A stretch of 64,000 nt of DNA from Glutamicibacter ardleyensis (GTDB lineage: Bacteria; Actinomycetota; Actinomycetes; Actinomycetales; Micrococcaceae): assembly GCF_014644555.1 (NCBI RefSeq), contig NZ_BMKX01000006.1, positions 174,274 to 238,273 on the forward strand, in the 5' to 3' direction. Both the position numbers and the translations under genes were made by a program. This document shows positions 8,859 through 19,325 of the stretch, one piece after another; position 1 is the stretch's first letter, and each line of letters begins with the position of its first letter. The notes beneath the pieces are model-generated. The model had not been told where the DNA came from and ran no database searches. It saw nothing but the letters and a program-made list of their open reading frames with translations.

Positions 8859-11126
8859 TTAGCGCCGGCTTCCTGCGGTGGTGCGGTAGACGTCGTAGAC
8901 CCCGTCGATGCGGCGGACCTGGTTGAGCACATGGCTCAGGAACTTTGGATCGCCCATTTCGAAGGAGAACCGTGAGATCGCCACTCGTTCGCGGCTGGTT
9001 TGCACGCTGGCCGAGAGAATGTTCAGGTGGCTTTCGGACAAGATCCGGGTGACATCGGAAAGCAGTGACTTGCGGTCCAACGCCTCCACTTGGATTTCCA
9101 CCAGGAACACCCCGTGGTGCTTTTCCGCCCAAGATACCTGAACCAGCCGCTCAGGTTGTTGGGCAAGCTGTGCGAGGTTGAGGCAGTCGGTGCGGTGCAC
9201 CGATACTCCGGCGCCGCGGGTGACGAAGCCCTGGATCTCATCCGGTGGGACCGGAGTACAGCAACGAGCGAGCTTGACCAGCACGTCGCCGACACCCTGA
9301 ACGATGACGCCGGCGTCGTTGCCCGTGGTGGGCTTGGACAGGCTCGTACTGACGACGGCTTCTTCATCAACCTGTTCGCCCGCCGGAGGGCCGGTGAGCG
9401 AGACCAGATGTTCGATAACGTTCTGTGCACTGGTGTGCCCATCACCCACCGACTGGTAGAGCGCTGAAATATCCACGTGGTGCAGGTTGGTGGCCACGGT
9501 GGTCAGCAACTCATGGGTCATCAATCGCTGCAGTGGCAGCTGATTGCGGCGCAGCTCCTTGGTGAGCAGCTCCTTGCCCTTTTCAATCGCTTCCTCGCGG
9601 CGTTCCTTAGAGAAGTACGCGCGAATTTTAGCCTTGGCCCGCGGGGATTTGACGAAGTTCTGCCAGTCCTGCGAAGGGCCGGCGTCTTCGGCCTTGGAGG
9701 TGAAGACCTCCACCACGTCGCCCTGCTTCAACTCGGTATGCAGCGGAACGAGCTTGCCATTCACCCGGGAGCCGATGGTGCGGTGGCCGACGTCGGTGTG
9801 GATGGAGTAGGCGAAGTCGATCGGTGTAGCACCCACCGGCAGCGACATGATGTCACCTTTGGGGGTGAACACGTAAACTTCGGCGGAGTTGATGGTGTAG
9901 CGCAGCCCGTCGAGGAATTCCTCGGAGTCGGTGGTGTCTTCCTGCCACTCCATTAAGGAGCGTAGCCACTCCATGTTCTTCTCCGGCGAGAGCATCGCAT
10001 CTGACCGGTCGCCGTGCTTGTACTGGAAGTGTGCTGCCACCCCGTTTTCGGCATGCAGGTGCATCTCATGGGTGCGGATCTGAATTTCCACCGGCTTGCC
10101 CTCTGGGCCCATCACGGTGGTGTGCAAAGACTGATAAAGGTTTAGCTTAGGCAGGGCGATGTAGTCTTTGAAACGTCCGGGCAGCGGATTCCATTCGGAG
10201 TGCACTACACCCAGTGCGCCATAACAATCCTTCACCGAGTCCACGGTGATCCGCACGCCCATCAGGTCGTGAATGTCGTCGAAGTCTTTACCGCGCACGA
10301 TCATCTTCTGGTAGATCGAGTAGTAGTGCTTCGGTCGGCCGGAGACTTGGGCATGGACGTTGAGTTCGTTAAGTTTATTGTTCAGCTGTTCGCGGATGCC
10401 GGCGAGGTATTTTTCGCGTTCCGGGGTGCGGTCCCCCACCATGCGAACAATCTCTTGGTACACCAGTGGGTGCAGGGCTGCGAAGGAAAGGTCTTCCAGT
10501 TCCCATTTAACCGCGTTCATACCCAGCCGGTGCGCCAGCGGAGCGAAGATCTCTAAGGTCTCCTTCGCCTTGCGCGAGCTGGACTCCGGGGAGACATAGC
10601 GCCAGGTGCGCGCGTTGTGTAGACGGTCAGCCAATTTGATGAGCAGCACGCGGATATCGCGGGACATCGCGACGACCATTTTGCGCACGGTTTCCGCCGG
10701 GGCGGCATCCCCGTAGGTGACCTTGTCGAGTTTGGTCACCCCATCGACGAGCATCGCGATCTCTTCGGAAAATTCCTTGGTGACCGATTCCAGCGAGTAG
10801 TCGGTGTCTTCCACGGTGTCATGCAACAACGCGGCAGCCAGGATCGAACCTGTCATACCCATTTCTGCAAGGATCGTCGCCACGGCCACCGGGTGGGTGA
10901 TGTAGGGGTCGCCACTTTTGCGTTTTTGACCCTCGTGGTACTTTTCTGCCACCTCGTAGGCGTGGATCAGCAGATCCAGATCAGCCTTGGGGTGTTTGGA
11001 TTTGACCGTGCGCAGCAGCGGTTCCAAAGTTGGCGAGGTGCTGGGGGTGCTTCCTCGGCCCGCAAAGCGTACTAGACGTGAGATAGAGCGTCGCTTCGAA
11101 TTGTTCGGGGTCGGCGTGTTAGCCAT
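8859..11126 (-). CDS. rel: Bifunctional (p)ppGpp synthetase/hydrolase (Rel)
   Basis: 755 residues from ATG 11126. This start has AAGGAG eight bases upstream and gives the usual actinobacterial N-terminus; a start 24 codons further upstream is open but unlikely. Domains in order: HD hydrolase with HDTVEDT (~residue 105); synthetase with [13 protein letters not shown] and [16 protein letters not shown] (RxKD form, as in bifunctional Rel enzymes); TGS ([20 protein letters not shown]); a helical/zinc-finger region with CCTP; and a C-terminal ACT/RRM domain. It makes and degrades the stringent-response alarmone at the ribosome. Both catalytic halves look intact. Confidence 0.96.
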   Translation of the reverse strand: MANTPTPNNSKRRSISRLVRFAGRGSTPSTSPTLEPLLRTVKSKHPKADLDLLIHAYEVAEKYHEGQKRKSGDPYITHPVAVATILAEMGMTGSILAAALLHDTVEDTDYSLESVTKEFSEEIAMLVDGVTKLDKVTYGDAAPAETVRKMVVAMSRDIRVLLIKLADRLHNARTWRYVSPESSSRKAKETLEIFAPLAHRLGMNAVKWELEDLSFAALHPLVYQEIVRMVGDRTPEREKYLAGIREQLNNKLNELNVHAQVSGRPKHYYSIYQKMIVRGKDFDDIHDLMGVRITVDSVKDCYGALGVVHSEWNPLPGRFKDYIALPKLNLYQSLHTTVMGPEGKPVEIQIRTHEMHLHAENGVAAHFQYKHGDRSDAMLSPEKNMEWLRSLMEWQEDTTDSEEFLDGLRYTINSAEVYVFTPKGDIMSLPVGATPIDFAYSIHTDVGHRTIGSRVNGKLVPLHTELKQGDVVEVFTSKAEDAGPSQDWQNFVKSPRAKAKIRAYFSKERREEAIEKGKELLTKELRRNQLPLQRLMTHELLTTVATNLHHVDISALYQSVGDGHTSAQNVIEHLVSLTGPPAGEQVDEEAVVSTSLSKPTTGNDAGVIVQGVGDVLVKLARCCTPVPPDEIQGFVTRGAGVSVHRTDCLNLAQLAQQPERLVQVSWAEKHHGVFLVEIQVEALDRKSLLSDVTRILSESHLNILSASVQTSRERVAISRFSFEMGDPKFLSHVLNQVRRIDGVYDVYRTTAGSRR

Positions 11127-11262
11127 GCCTCGCTCCTTCCCACCGTTGCCGGTCCTAACGGTGCTAGGTGCCAAGCTAGCGATGCCGGCGCCGTGCAATG
11201 TTTTAGTTCATTCGTTATAGCACATTCGCGCAATGACAACTAATTACCCGTTCGACACTACT

Positions 11263-11300
11263 ATAAAAAAGTGCCCCGGATCGGTTGATCCGGGGCACTT
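11263..11300 (-). terminator. Rho-independent terminator of secF
   Basis: A 14-base perfect stem (11269-11282 with 11287-11300), GGTT loop. The minus strand continues into six T residues. It lies 35 bases beyond the secF stop and separates secF from rel. Confidence 0.92.
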
Positions 11301-11335
11301 CGCTCGTGGCTTGATGCCAAGAAGGTTTTTAGTGC

Positions 11336-12310
11336 TTAGGCGTCCAGCGCTTCCATCTTCTTATTGTGCTTTTGCACGTCCTCATCGCCGTGACGCAGCT
11401 GGTAATACAGCGGCGCTTGAACGAAGAGGGTCGATAGTGCCGAGACGATAATACCGACGAACAACGCCAGCGACAGGTCCTTGAGCGTACCGGCACCGAG
11501 CAGGTAGGAACCGATGAACAAGATCGAAGCCACTGGCAGCACTGCAACCACCGAGGTGTTGATCGAACGCACCAACGTCTGGTTCACCGCGAGGTTCACC
11601 TGCTGCTGGAAAGTTCGCTTGGTCTGTTGATCAAAGTTCTTGGTGTTCTCTCGAACCTTGTCGAAGACCACCACGGTGTCGTACAGACAGTAACTGAGAA
11701 TCGTTAGGAAGCCGATAATCGCACTGGGCGTGATCTCAAAACCGGAGAGTGAATAAATTCCGGCGGTAATGATGATCACCACCAGTAGACCAATGATGGC
11801 TGCGGCGGACATCTTCCAGGTGCGGAAGTACGCTGCCATCAGCAGACCCACCAGCACGATGAAGACCAAGAGGCCTAACAGCGCCTGGCGCGAAACGTCC
11901 TGCCCCCAGGTTGGACCAATGAAGTTACTGGTCACCTCGCTAGCTTCCACCTCGTAGGCTTGGGCCAGTTCCCCGGCAACGCTGATCGTCTGATCATCGC
12001 TGAGTCGATCGGTCTGCACGCGCATGGTGCCCGGAGCGATATTCGTGACTGTGGCTTCGGCGCCGTCTGCGGCGTTCTTGACTACGTCTTCGCCGACGCT
12101 GACCTGGGTGTTCTGGACACCAGAGACCATAAATTCCGAACCGCCACGGAAATCGATTCCGAGGTTGAACCCACCCTTAGCCACTGGGACCAGGATCGCG
12201 GCGATCATCAGGATCCCTGCGATCAGGAACCACAAGCGGTGCTTTTGCGTGAACGGGTAGGAGCGCTTCCCGGTGTAGAGCTGATTGCCCCACTCTGCGA
12301 GCTTATTCAT
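11336..12310 (-). CDS. secF: Protein translocase subunit SecF
   Basis: 324 residues. SecF pairs with SecD in the membrane and uses the proton gradient to help pull exported proteins through SecYEG. An N-terminal helix (LWFLIAGILMIAAILVPVAKGG) is followed by the FNLGIDFRGGSEF signature, a periplasm-side domain, and five C-terminal helices containing ILSYCLYDTVVVFDKVREN and the VNQTLVRSINTSV segment. It overlaps the end of secD by 8 bases, so translation is probably coupled. Confidence 0.96.
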   Translation of the reverse strand: MNKLAEWGNQLYTGKRSYPFTQKHRLWFLIAGILMIAAILVPVAKGGFNLGIDFRGGSEFMVSGVQNTQVSVGEDVVKNAADGAEATVTNIAPGTMRVQTDRLSDDQTISVAGELAQAYEVEASEVTSNFIGPTWGQDVSRQALLGLLVFIVLVGLLMAAYFRTWKMSAAAIIGLLVVIIITAGIYSLSGFEITPSAIIGFLTILSYCLYDTVVVFDKVRENTKNFDQQTKRTFQQQVNLAVNQTLVRSINTSVVAVLPVASILFIGSYLLGAGTLKDLSLALFVGIIVSALSTLFVQAPLYYQLRHGDEDVQKHNKKMEALDA

Positions 12311-14000
12311 TGTTCTCCTCCCGGTTTGCTTCGGCGCGACGACGTTCGGCGATGGTCAGCCGCTTGGCAGCCTCACCGCTCGCCTTAGAGTTCTTCTTGC
12401 CGCGGTTCTCCTGCGCATTTTCATTAAAGCTGCGCACCTTGCCGGCACCGCGGTATAGCGGCACCGCGCCAAGCAGCGATGGATCCAGACCGGAGAGGCG
12501 GTGTCCGTCGGCGAAGAACTTCGTGCGTGCCAGCAGCATCAAGGTTGGGTGGGTCAGACCGTACACGACGATGAGGTCGATGATTGCGGTCAAGCCCAGC
12601 GTGAAGGCGAACCCTCGCACGTTGCCCACTGCTACCAGATAGAGCACGATAGCGGCCAGCACGTTCACTGCCTTCGAAGCAAGAATGGTGCGCTTAGCGC
12701 GCGACCAACCTACATCGACGGCGCTGGCCAATGACCGGCCATCGCGCAACTCATCGCGGACACGTTCGAAGTACACGATGAAGGAGTCAGCGATCAAACC
12801 GATGGCCACGATCAGACCTGCCACACCTGCCAGGGATAGGCGATAATTCATCGCCCAGCCAAGTAAGACGATCGCGAGGTAGGTCAGTACACCGGATGCT
12901 AGCAATGAAGCAATCGTGACGAGACCCAGCGCGCGGTACTGGAAGAGCGAATAGATGAACACCAAGATCAGGCCGATGACGCCGGCAATGAGACCGGCTT
13001 CAAGCTGGTCACCACCCAAGGTCGCCGAAACCTGCTGTTCAGACTGAATCTCAAAGCTGATCGGCAGTGCGCCGTATTTGAGCTGTTGGGCCAGCGCCTG
13101 AGCGGATTCCTCGGTGAAGCCACCAGAAATCTGTGGGCGACCATCGGAGATCACCGCATTGGTGGTTGGAGCTGAGATGACGGTTCCGTCAAGCACGATG
13201 GCGAACTGGTTCTGCGAACCCTGCAACGCGATGAGGCGCTGAGTCGTTTCCGCAAAGGTTGCGGCGCCCTGCTTGTTGAACTCGATCACCACGACCCACT
13301 CGCCGGTAACCGCACCCTGCACACCGCGTGCCAAGTTGGCATAGGCATCAGAAATTTGGTCACCTGGAATTTCCTGCGGGCCGAGGATGTACTTCACTCC
13401 TTGGCGAGGGTCGCAGGAGATCATCGCGGTCTTTGGATCGTGATCGGTGGTTTCACGCTTCTCGAGCTCGATGGGGCAGTCGTAGGCCTCGAACTCTTTA
13501 TAAAGCTTTTTGGTGATCCAGCTGGTATCCGAAGGATTCTCCGGCTTAGCCGTTGGCGCTGGAATGTCCTTGTCAGCTGTGCGCTGTTCCTTTGGAGTTG
13601 CCTCGTAGGAACCGGTAATGAGCACCGGACGGAATTCCATATTCGCCGAGGCTTGGATCAGCTGGCGAGTTTCAGCGTCCGGGGTACCGGGCATCGACAC
13701 GACGACGTTACGTCCAGACTGGGTGGTGATTTCGGTTTCCGAAACACCGGAACCGGCTACACGCTGGCGAATGATCTCCACCGCTTGATCAAGCTGTTCC
13801 TGGCTGATCGTCTCATTGCCTTTAACCCGAGGCGCCAGGATCATCTGGGTGCCGCCTTCGAGGTCGAGCGCCAGCTTTGGGGCCGCGCCGGTCTTGCCCG
13901 TCGACACACCAGCAACCAGAACACCGGTTGCAATGATGACGACGACCAGTAACCACAGCAACGCCTTGCGTGCCTGTTTTACAGGTCCAATTGATGACAT
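12303..14000 (-). CDS. secD: Protein translocase subunit SecD
   Basis: 565 residues. An N-terminal membrane helix (LLWLLVVVIIATGVLVAG) precedes the LALDLEGGTQM signature, two large extracytoplasmic P1 regions, and six C-terminal helices containing the VAIGLIADSFIVYFERVRDELR signature. The C-terminus is basic and extended (FNENAQENRGKKNSKASGEA), which is common in actinobacteria. It is located 57 bases after yajC and overlaps secF, giving a yajC-secD-secF operon. ATG 14000 has only a modest ribosome binding site. Confidence 0.96.
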   Translation of the reverse strand: MSSIGPVKQARKALLWLLVVVIIATGVLVAGVSTGKTGAAPKLALDLEGGTQMILAPRVKGNETISQEQLDQAVEIIRQRVAGSGVSETEITTQSGRNVVVSMPGTPDAETRQLIQASANMEFRPVLITGSYEATPKEQRTADKDIPAPTAKPENPSDTSWITKKLYKEFEAYDCPIELEKRETTDHDPKTAMISCDPRQGVKYILGPQEIPGDQISDAYANLARGVQGAVTGEWVVVIEFNKQGAATFAETTQRLIALQGSQNQFAIVLDGTVISAPTTNAVISDGRPQISGGFTEESAQALAQQLKYGALPISFEIQSEQQVSATLGGDQLEAGLIAGVIGLILVFIYSLFQYRALGLVTIASLLASGVLTYLAIVLLGWAMNYRLSLAGVAGLIVAIGLIADSFIVYFERVRDELRDGRSLASAVDVGWSRAKRTILASKAVNVLAAIVLYLVAVGNVRGFAFTLGLTAIIDLIVVYGLTHPTLMLLARTKFFADGHRLSGLDPSLLGAVPLYRGAGKVRSFNENAQENRGKKNSKASGEAAKRLTIAERRRAEANREENNE

Positions 14001-14057
14001 CTATTGTGCTTTCTTGAACTGGTGGCGTGCTAGACAGCCACCACGATGGTGCCTGCC

Positions 14058-14465
14058 TTAGGCGTTGCGGTCGTCCTTGCCCTGGTCGTTCAAACGACGA
14101 AGGCTCTCTTCTGGGGATTCGGCGACGGCAGGAGTGTCAGCGGCTTCTTCGGCGGGAGCCTCGGTTACTGCTGGGTCCAAGAAGGTGGAGATAGCCTGGC
14201 GGTGCAAGGTGAGCACAACGCCGTTGGCGACCTCGACAAGCACACGATCCTGCTCATCGATGGAAATGATGGTACCGAAGATGCCCGAGTTGGTCATCAC
14301 CTTGGCGCCTGGAACCGACTTGGTCTTCAGTGCTTCTTGCTGCTTGGAAACCTTCTTGCGGCCACGGATCATCATGATGATCAGCACTGCGAAGAGTGCG
14401 ACCATCAGAATCATGGATGGATTGAAGCCGCCACCGGCTCCCTGTGCAAGGACGAGGGAATTCAC
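14058..14465 (-). CDS. yajC: Preprotein translocase subunit YajC
   Basis: 135 residues from GTG 14465. One N-terminal membrane helix (FNPSMILMVALFAVLIIMMI) is followed by a basic RGRKKVSKQQEALKTK patch and the YajC core GAKVMTNSGIFGTIISIDEQ. The C-terminal ~30 residues are acidic and low complexity (EAPAEEAADTPAVAESPEES). YajC associates with SecDF. It is the first gene of the yajC-secD-secF operon and is separated from ruvB by a strong hairpin. Confidence 0.94.
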   Translation of the reverse strand: MNSLVLAQGAGGGFNPSMILMVALFAVLIIMMIRGRKKVSKQQEALKTKSVPGAKVMTNSGIFGTIISIDEQDRVLVEVANGVVLTLHRQAISTFLDPAVTEAPAEEAADTPAVAESPEESLRRLNDQGKDDRNA

Positions 14466-14500
14466 TTGTAATACCTGCTAACGATTCGTTTAAAGAGCGA

Positions 14501-14543
14501 AGACGCCCGGGCACGCCAAAGTCAGGGCGTGTGTCGGGCGTCT
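14501..14543 (-). terminator. Hairpin between ruvB and yajC, probable terminator
   Basis: AGACGCCCG (14501-14509) pairs with CGGGCGTCT (14535-14543), with an inner second stem GGCACGCC/GGGCGTGT around AAAGTCA. On the minus strand it is followed by a CTCTTTAAA stretch, a modest U-tract. It sits about 60 bases after the ruvB stop, so the ruv and yajC-secDF units may be separate transcripts. Confidence 0.65.
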
Positions 14544-14605
14544 CTAGTCTAATGGCTAGAAGCAAAGCACCAAGCCATTTACGCGGGCAGAGTAGAGGTA
14601 TTCAT

Positions 14606-15655
14606 CTAATCCTCATCGGATTCATAGCTTTGGGTTCCGGCAAAGATCGCATCCTTAGGCACCGCGAGGCCCAAATGCTCCCAAGCAGCTGGCATCGCGA
14701 TACGTCCGCGCGGGGTGCGTCCCATGAGCCCTTCACGAACTAAGAAGGGCTCGGCGACGGTCTCTACGGTTTCGCTTTCTTCGCCCACCGCGATGGCCAG
14801 CGTCGACAGTCCTACCGGTCCCCCACCAAACTTAAGGCACAGTGCTTCGAGTACCGAGCGGTCCAGACGGTCTAGCCCCTTGGGGTCAACCTCGTACATC
14901 TCAAGTGCTGCAGCGGCAGCGCCGTGATCGATCTCTTCAAGTTTGTTCACCAGCGCCCAGTCCCGCACGCGACGAAGCAAGCGGTTCGCGATACGTGGGG
15001 TGCCACGCGAGCGTCCGGCGATTTCACTGAAGGCGGAGGAAGTCACGCGTAAATCAAGCATCATCGCCGAACGGCGAAGTACCAGTTCGAGTTCTTCAAC
15101 TGCATAAAATTCTAGATGTCCGGTGAACCCAAAGCGGTCGCGTAGCGGCCCCGGAAGCAGCCCGGCACGAGTGGTCGCCCCCACCAAAGTAAATGGCGGA
15201 AGTTCCAACGGGATGGCGGTGGCCCCGGCGCCCTTACCGACAATAATGTCGACGCGGAAATCTTCCATGGCCATGTAGAGCATTTCTTCCGCTGGCCGGG
15301 ACATCCGGTGAATCTCGTCCAAGAAGAGCACTTCCCCCTCGGTGAGCGAGGAGAGAATGGCGGCCAAGTCTCCCGCGTGCTGGATGGCAGGGCCCGAGGA
15401 GATGCGTAGCGGGGCGTTCATTTCCGCGGCGATAATCATCGAGAGTGTCGTTTTTCCCAATCCGGGAGGTCCCGAGAGCAGTACGTGGTCGGCGGTGCGC
15501 TCGCGGATCTTCGCTGCCTCAAGCATGAGTGAGAGCTGTTGGCGCACACGGCCCTGACCGACGAAGTCGTCCAGGTTGCGTGGACGCAGGGCTGCTTCAA
15601 TCACCCGCTCTTCGGGTTCACTGCCGGCGTTGGTCAGCTGCGAGGAATCGTTCAC
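14606..15655 (-). CDS. ruvB: Holliday junction branch-migration helicase RuvB
   Basis: 349 residues from GTG 15655, with AGGA upstream and 9 bases after the ruvA stop. It is an AAA+ motor that drives branch migration of Holliday junctions together with RuvA. Walker [11 protein letters not shown], Walker [10 protein letters not shown], sensor 1 [10 protein letters not shown], arginine finger region GPLRDRFGF, and the C-terminal winged helix ([21 protein letters not shown]) are all present. Confidence 0.97.
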   Translation of the reverse strand: MNDSSQLTNAGSEPEERVIEAALRPRNLDDFVGQGRVRQQLSLMLEAAKIRERTADHVLLSGPPGLGKTTLSMIIAAEMNAPLRISSGPAIQHAGDLAAILSSLTEGEVLFLDEIHRMSRPAEEMLYMAMEDFRVDIIVGKGAGATAIPLELPPFTLVGATTRAGLLPGPLRDRFGFTGHLEFYAVEELELVLRRSAMMLDLRVTSSAFSEIAGRSRGTPRIANRLLRRVRDWALVNKLEEIDHGAAAAALEMYEVDPKGLDRLDRSVLEALCLKFGGGPVGLSTLAIAVGEESETVETVAEPFLVREGLMGRTPRGRIAMPAAWEHLGLAVPKDAIFAGTQSYESDED

Positions 15656-15664
15656 AGGGTTATC

Positions 15665-16282
15665 CTATCGGGCACGTGTGCCGGTGGACATGCTACGTAG
15701 CGCCGCACGCAGAATTTCGGAGACGTTGCCGGTTTCGACAACTTCAGGGTTCGCCTTGCCCAGTGCCTTCAGCGTTGATTGCGCGTCCTTTTCGGTCCAG
15801 CCTAGACCGGTTAGCGCCTCGATGACCTGTGGCTCCCAGACCGAGCCGGTGCCCGGACGTGCTGTAGCGGTGTCTACGCCGGTGGGGATCAGCTTGCCGT
15901 TGAGCTCCAGCACGATCCGGCTGGCACCCTTAGGGCCGATGCCGGAGACCTTGGTGAAGGCGGTGGTGTCTTTGGTGTTCGCCGCAATGCGGACCTCTTC
16001 GGGGGTGTGTACCGCCAAGATCGCCAGACCCGTGCGGGGGCCAACACCCGAGACGCCGATAACTACTTCGAACACCTCACGTTCGTCGGGGGTAGCAAAG
16101 CCAAACAGCGTCATCGAATCTTCGCGCACCACCATCGAGGTATGCACGGTAGCTTCACGGCCTACGTGCAAGGTGGATAGCGTGCCGGGGGTAGCTTGGA
16201 TAAGCATGCCGAAGCCGTTGACGTTGATAACCGCGGTGTTTAGGGTTACTGCCTGGACCGTGCCGGTCAGTGAGCTGATCAT
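15665..16282 (-). CDS. ruvA: Holliday junction branch-migration protein RuvA
   Basis: 205 residues. The start is ATG 16282 with GAGGAG just upstream; an in-frame TTG four codons earlier would consume that ribosome binding site. An OB fold at the N-terminus (MISSLTGTVQAV) is followed by the paired helix-hairpin-helix region VIGVSGVGPRTGLAILA and VSGIGPKGASRIVLELNGKL, then a flexible linker and domain III (ALTGLGWTEKDAQSTLKAL) that contacts RuvB. RuvA tetramers hold the junction open. Confidence 0.97.
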   Translation of the reverse strand: MISSLTGTVQAVTLNTAVINVNGFGMLIQATPGTLSTLHVGREATVHTSMVVREDSMTLFGFATPDEREVFEVVIGVSGVGPRTGLAILAVHTPEEVRIAANTKDTTAFTKVSGIGPKGASRIVLELNGKLIPTGVDTATARPGTGSVWEPQVIEALTGLGWTEKDAQSTLKALGKANPEVVETGNVSEILRAALRSMSTGTRAR

Positions 16283-16290
16283 GCCACTCC

Positions 16291-16306
16291 TCAAAAGTAT
16301 GTTCGA
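16291..16306 (-). promoter_or_regulatory. Weak LexA-box-like site upstream of ruvA
   Basis: The minus strand reads TCGAAC, ATAC, TTTTGA, matching 10 of 12 defined positions of the actinobacterial LexA box (TCGAAC-N4-GTTCGA). It overlaps the ruvA ribosome binding site region, an awkward place for an operator. ruv genes are SOS-regulated in some actinobacteria, so it is listed, with low confidence. Confidence 0.25.
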
Positions 16307-16343
16307 ACAATTCTAGCTTATCGAAGATAGTTACGAATGGCGA

Positions 16344-16946
16344 TTAACGACGAGCCGCACGATGTTTTGAGGAAGCTTCGGCGGCAATCCATGCCTGTTG
16401 CGCGGCGGTCAGCTGTTGGGAACCGGTGCGTGCGGCGGATTCTGAGGCCGAAGCGTTGGAGCCAACGGCCGCACCACGCCACCCGTGGGCGATGGCCAGG
16501 GCCACCGCATCGGCGGCATCTGCGGGTTTAGGTGGCTCATCGAGCCGGCAAATCTTGGCGACCATCTTGCCGATGGCTGCCTTGGTAGCCTGTCCACTGC
16601 CGGTCACCGCGGCTTTGACCTCGGTGGGGGTATGTAGCGCCACCGGAATATTGCGCCGGGCGGCTGCAAGAATAATGACGCCGGTGACCTGGGCGGTACC
16701 GATGACGGTAGAAACGTTGGCCGAGGCGAAAACCCGCTCTAGGGCGAGTACGTCGGGCTGATGTTTATCAAGCCAGGCATCGATTGCGTCGGCGATGGTG
16801 AGCAGCCGCGCGTCTAGCGGGGTGCCCGGCGGGGTGCCGGCGACGGTGACATCAATCAGCTCAACCTTGCGGTTGGCTGCGACGTCGACCACGGACAAAC
16901 CACAGCGGGTCAGTCCGGGGTCGACGCCTACGACACGTAGGGCCAA
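16344..16946 (-). CDS. ruvC: Holliday junction resolvase RuvC
   Basis: 200 residues. It cuts Holliday junctions symmetrically. The four acidic catalytic residues can be placed: D in [11 protein letters not shown] in LALERVFA, and two D in [11 protein letters not shown]. The C-terminal ~45 residues after AIAHGW are a poorly conserved Ala/Ser-rich tail. The only start in frame near the conserved N-terminus is TTG 16946, three bases after the yebC stop, so ribosomes may re-initiate from yebC. Confidence 0.95.
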   Translation of the reverse strand: MALRVVGVDPGLTRCGLSVVDVAANRKVELIDVTVAGTPPGTPLDARLLTIADAIDAWLDKHQPDVLALERVFASANVSTVIGTAQVTGVIILAAARRNIPVALHTPTEVKAAVTGSGQATKAAIGKMVAKICRLDEPPKPADAADAVALAIAHGWRGAAVGSNASASESAARTGSQQLTAAQQAWIAAEASSKHRAARR

Positions 16947-16949
16947 GTC

Positions 16950-17708
16950 CTACTGCTCATCGTCGAGGGCCGCACGGACCTCGTCGGACAGATCGGCGTT
17001 GGTGTAAATGCCCTGCACATCGTCGAGTTCTTCCAGCGCGTCGTACAAGTGCAAGAACTTACGTGCACCCTCAACGTCCAAATCAACCTTCATCGACGGA
17101 ATGAATTCCATTTCATCGGTTTCGTAGGCGATTTCCGCTTCATCCAGCGCGGCAGCTACAGCACGCAGATCCGACGGATCGCAGACAATAGCGAAGGTTT
17201 CGCCTTCGTCGACGATTTCATCGGCGCCGGCATCGAGCACAACCATCAACAGGTCATCCTCGGTCAGCTCGCCCTTGGGCAGACGTACAACACCCTGGCG
17301 GGCGAAGAGGTAGGACACGGAGCCCGGATCGGCGACGGTGCCACCGTTGCGGGTGATGCCCACGCGGACCTCGGAAGCTGCGCGGTTCTTGTTATCGGTC
17401 AGGCACTCGATGAGCAGTGCCGAACCCTGCGGGCCGCGGGCCTCATAGATAATCTCGGTGTAGTCAACAACTTCGCCGTCAAGTCCGGCGCCGCGCTTAA
17501 CCGCACGATCGATGTTGTTGATGGGCACGGAGTTCTTCTTCGCCTTGCTGACGGCGAGTTCCAGTGCCGGATTACCGGCCAGGTCGGCGCCGCCGGCGCG
17601 AGCGGCAACTTCGATGCCCTTGATGTATTTAGCGAAGGCCTTGGCGCGCTTGGCGTCAATGGCTGCCTTCTTATGCTTGGTGGTTGCCCATTTGGAGTGG
17701 CCTGACAT
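16950..17708 (-). CDS. yebC: YebC/PmpR family regulator or translation factor
   Basis: 252 residues. The family N-terminus [25 protein letters not shown] is nearly invariant, and [24 protein letters not shown] and GSVSYLF follow in order. YebC proteins were described as transcription regulators (PmpR) and more recently some as ribosome-associated factors that ease translation of proline stretches; which applies here cannot be read from sequence. It starts 3 bases after the pdxT stop and precedes ruvC, as in many actinobacteria. Confidence 0.95.
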   Translation of the reverse strand: MSGHSKWATTKHKKAAIDAKRAKAFAKYIKGIEVAARAGGADLAGNPALELAVSKAKKNSVPINNIDRAVKRGAGLDGEVVDYTEIIYEARGPQGSALLIECLTDNKNRAASEVRVGITRNGGTVADPGSVSYLFARQGVVRLPKGELTEDDLLMVVLDAGADEIVDEGETFAIVCDPSDLRAVAAALDEAEIAYETDEMEFIPSMKVDLDVEGARKFLHLYDALEELDDVQGIYTNADLSDEVRAALDDEQ

Positions 17709-17711
17709 GCT

Positions 17712-18323
17712 TTAAGCGTCTCCTCGCGTGAGATTAACAAAAAATTCGTGGATGGCCCTGCTTCCGGTAACTTCCGGATGAAAGCTAGTGGCCAACAAAT
17801 TTCCCTGACGTACTGCAACGATTCTACCTTGTGCACGGCTATCGGGCGCAGGCACCGTACTGAGCACAGCCACGTCGGGGCCTACTTGAACTGCTTCGGG
17901 AGCTCGAATGAACACCGCGGTGAGGTCGTGGTCGGCAAATTTGAGCGTGTGCTCGAAGGAATCGACCTGTCTCCCGAAGGCATTGCGGCGTACCAACATA
18001 TCGATTCCGCCCAGCGTTTGCTGTTGCTCCCCGGTACTGGTGACCGCAGGGTTTTCTAGCCGGTCCGCCAACATGATCATTCCGGCACAGGACCCATAAG
18101 TGGGCATGCCAGCCGTGATGCGCTCCTTGATTGGTTGCGCCAGACCGTAGTTGCGGGTGAGCCGGTCGATCACAGAAGACTCCCCACCGGGAATGACCAG
18201 CGCATCCACGGCTTTCAGCTCATCGAGCGTGCGCACCATGCGAGCCTTGACTCCCAAGCCGTCGAGCGCGGCAAGGTGCTCACGGAAGTCGCCCTGTAAT
18301 GCGAGCACACCAAATTCGCTCAT
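17712..18323 (-). CDS. pdxT: Pyridoxal 5'-phosphate synthase glutaminase subunit PdxT
   Basis: 203 residues. It hydrolyses glutamine and passes ammonia to PdxS for one-step PLP synthesis. Class I glutaminase signatures: GVLALQGDFREH, VIPGGESSV (oxyanion), YGSCAGMIML with the nucleophile Cys, RRNAFGRQ, and the His/Glu pair in TSFHPEVTGS. It heads a tight pdxT-yebC-ruvC-ruvA-ruvB unit. Its partner pdxS is about 7.6 kb upstream on the same strand rather than adjacent. Confidence 0.96.
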   Translation of the reverse strand: MSEFGVLALQGDFREHLAALDGLGVKARMVRTLDELKAVDALVIPGGESSVIDRLTRNYGLAQPIKERITAGMPTYGSCAGMIMLADRLENPAVTSTGEQQQTLGGIDMLVRRNAFGRQVDSFEHTLKFADHDLTAVFIRAPEAVQVGPDVAVLSTVPAPDSRAQGRIVAVRQGNLLATSFHPEVTGSRAIHEFFVNLTRGDA

Positions 18324-18456
18324 GTTGAGCCTTCACAGTTTGTGGGTAGTTGGCGCAGGAAGCGCCGAAATAACGTTAATGCCGGCAGGCCACACTGCAC
18401 CGTTTTATTTCTCGGTGTGTCGCCAGAAGTTTGCCGGACTTGATAGGTTCAGGCCT

Positions 18457-19290
18457 ATGAGTGCAGATATTTCGTCCTTTAAATTGCCCGGTGATTTCTT
18501 GATGCCCGCGATCGGCTTAGGAACCTGGCCGATGCGCGAGTCCGAAGCCAGTGACGCGGTCACCTCGGCCCTCAACATTGGTTACCGCCGGATCGACACG
18601 GCAGAAAACTATCAAAACGAGCAAGCGGTGGGTCTGGGACTTCGAAATAGTGGGGTGCCGCGCGACGAAGTTTTTGTGACCACAAAGTTCAACAAGCAGT
18701 GGCATTCGGCCACCGGGGTGCGCCAAGCGTTGCAAAATTCCCTGAATCGTTTAGGCCTGGACTACCTGGACCTATTCCTTATTCACTGGCCCAACCCGGA
18801 GCAGGGCACCTTTGTTCAAGCCTTCACCGAGATGCAAAAGCTTGTGGACGAAGGGGTGATTCGCGCAGCGGGCGTCTCAAACTTTAAGCCCGCACAATTA
18901 CAGGTTTTGCTTGATGCGGGACTCACCCCGGCGGTTAATCAGATTCAGCTGGACCCCGAGCGACGCAGTGCACCGTGGCAGGCGTTTAACACCGAACACG
19001 GGGTGCTCACCGAAGCCTATTCACCATTGGGGCGGGGGAAATCTGAATTTTTACAGCATCCGGCACTGGTGCAGATTGCCGCGGCGCACGCTAAGACGCC
19101 TGCGCAGGTGACCTTGCGTTGGCATGTACAGTCCGGGCGGGCGGCCGCGCCGAAATCGGCAAACCCCCTGCGGCAGGCCGAGAACCTAGATATCTTCGAC
19201 TTCGAGATCAGTACGGCGCAGATGGCGCAAATCGAGGCGCTGGATACCGGCGCCGGACCATTTACCGACTCGGACGAGTTCGGGCACTAG
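18457..19290 (+). CDS. Aldo/keto reductase
   Basis: 277 residues forming a TIM-barrel NADPH-dependent reductase. The catalytic tetrad region is visible: D in YRRIDTAENYQNE with its Tyr, K in VFVTTKFN, and H in LFLIHWPNP. Cofactor-loop residues lie in PKSANPLRQAENLDIFDFEIS. The frame is open upstream to 18151, but ATG 18457 begins the conserved domain. No Shine-Dalgarno is visible, so translation may be leaderless. Divergent from pdxT. Substrate unknown; relatives reduce 2,5-diketo-gluconate or methylglyoxal-like carbonyls. Confidence 0.92.
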   Translation: MSADISSFKLPGDFLMPAIGLGTWPMRESEASDAVTSALNIGYRRIDTAENYQNEQAVGLGLRNSGVPRDEVFVTTKFNKQWHSATGVRQALQNSLNRLGLDYLDLFLIHWPNPEQGTFVQAFTEMQKLVDEGVIRAAGVSNFKPAQLQVLLDAGLTPAVNQIQLDPERRSAPWQAFNTEHGVLTEAYSPLGRGKSEFLQHPALVQIAAAHAKTPAQVTLRWHVQSGRAAAPKSANPLRQAENLDIFDFEISTAQMAQIEALDTGAGPFTDSDEFGH

Positions 19291-19325
19291 CCGGCGGTTA
19301 TCCCGGCGGATGGAAGGAACATCGC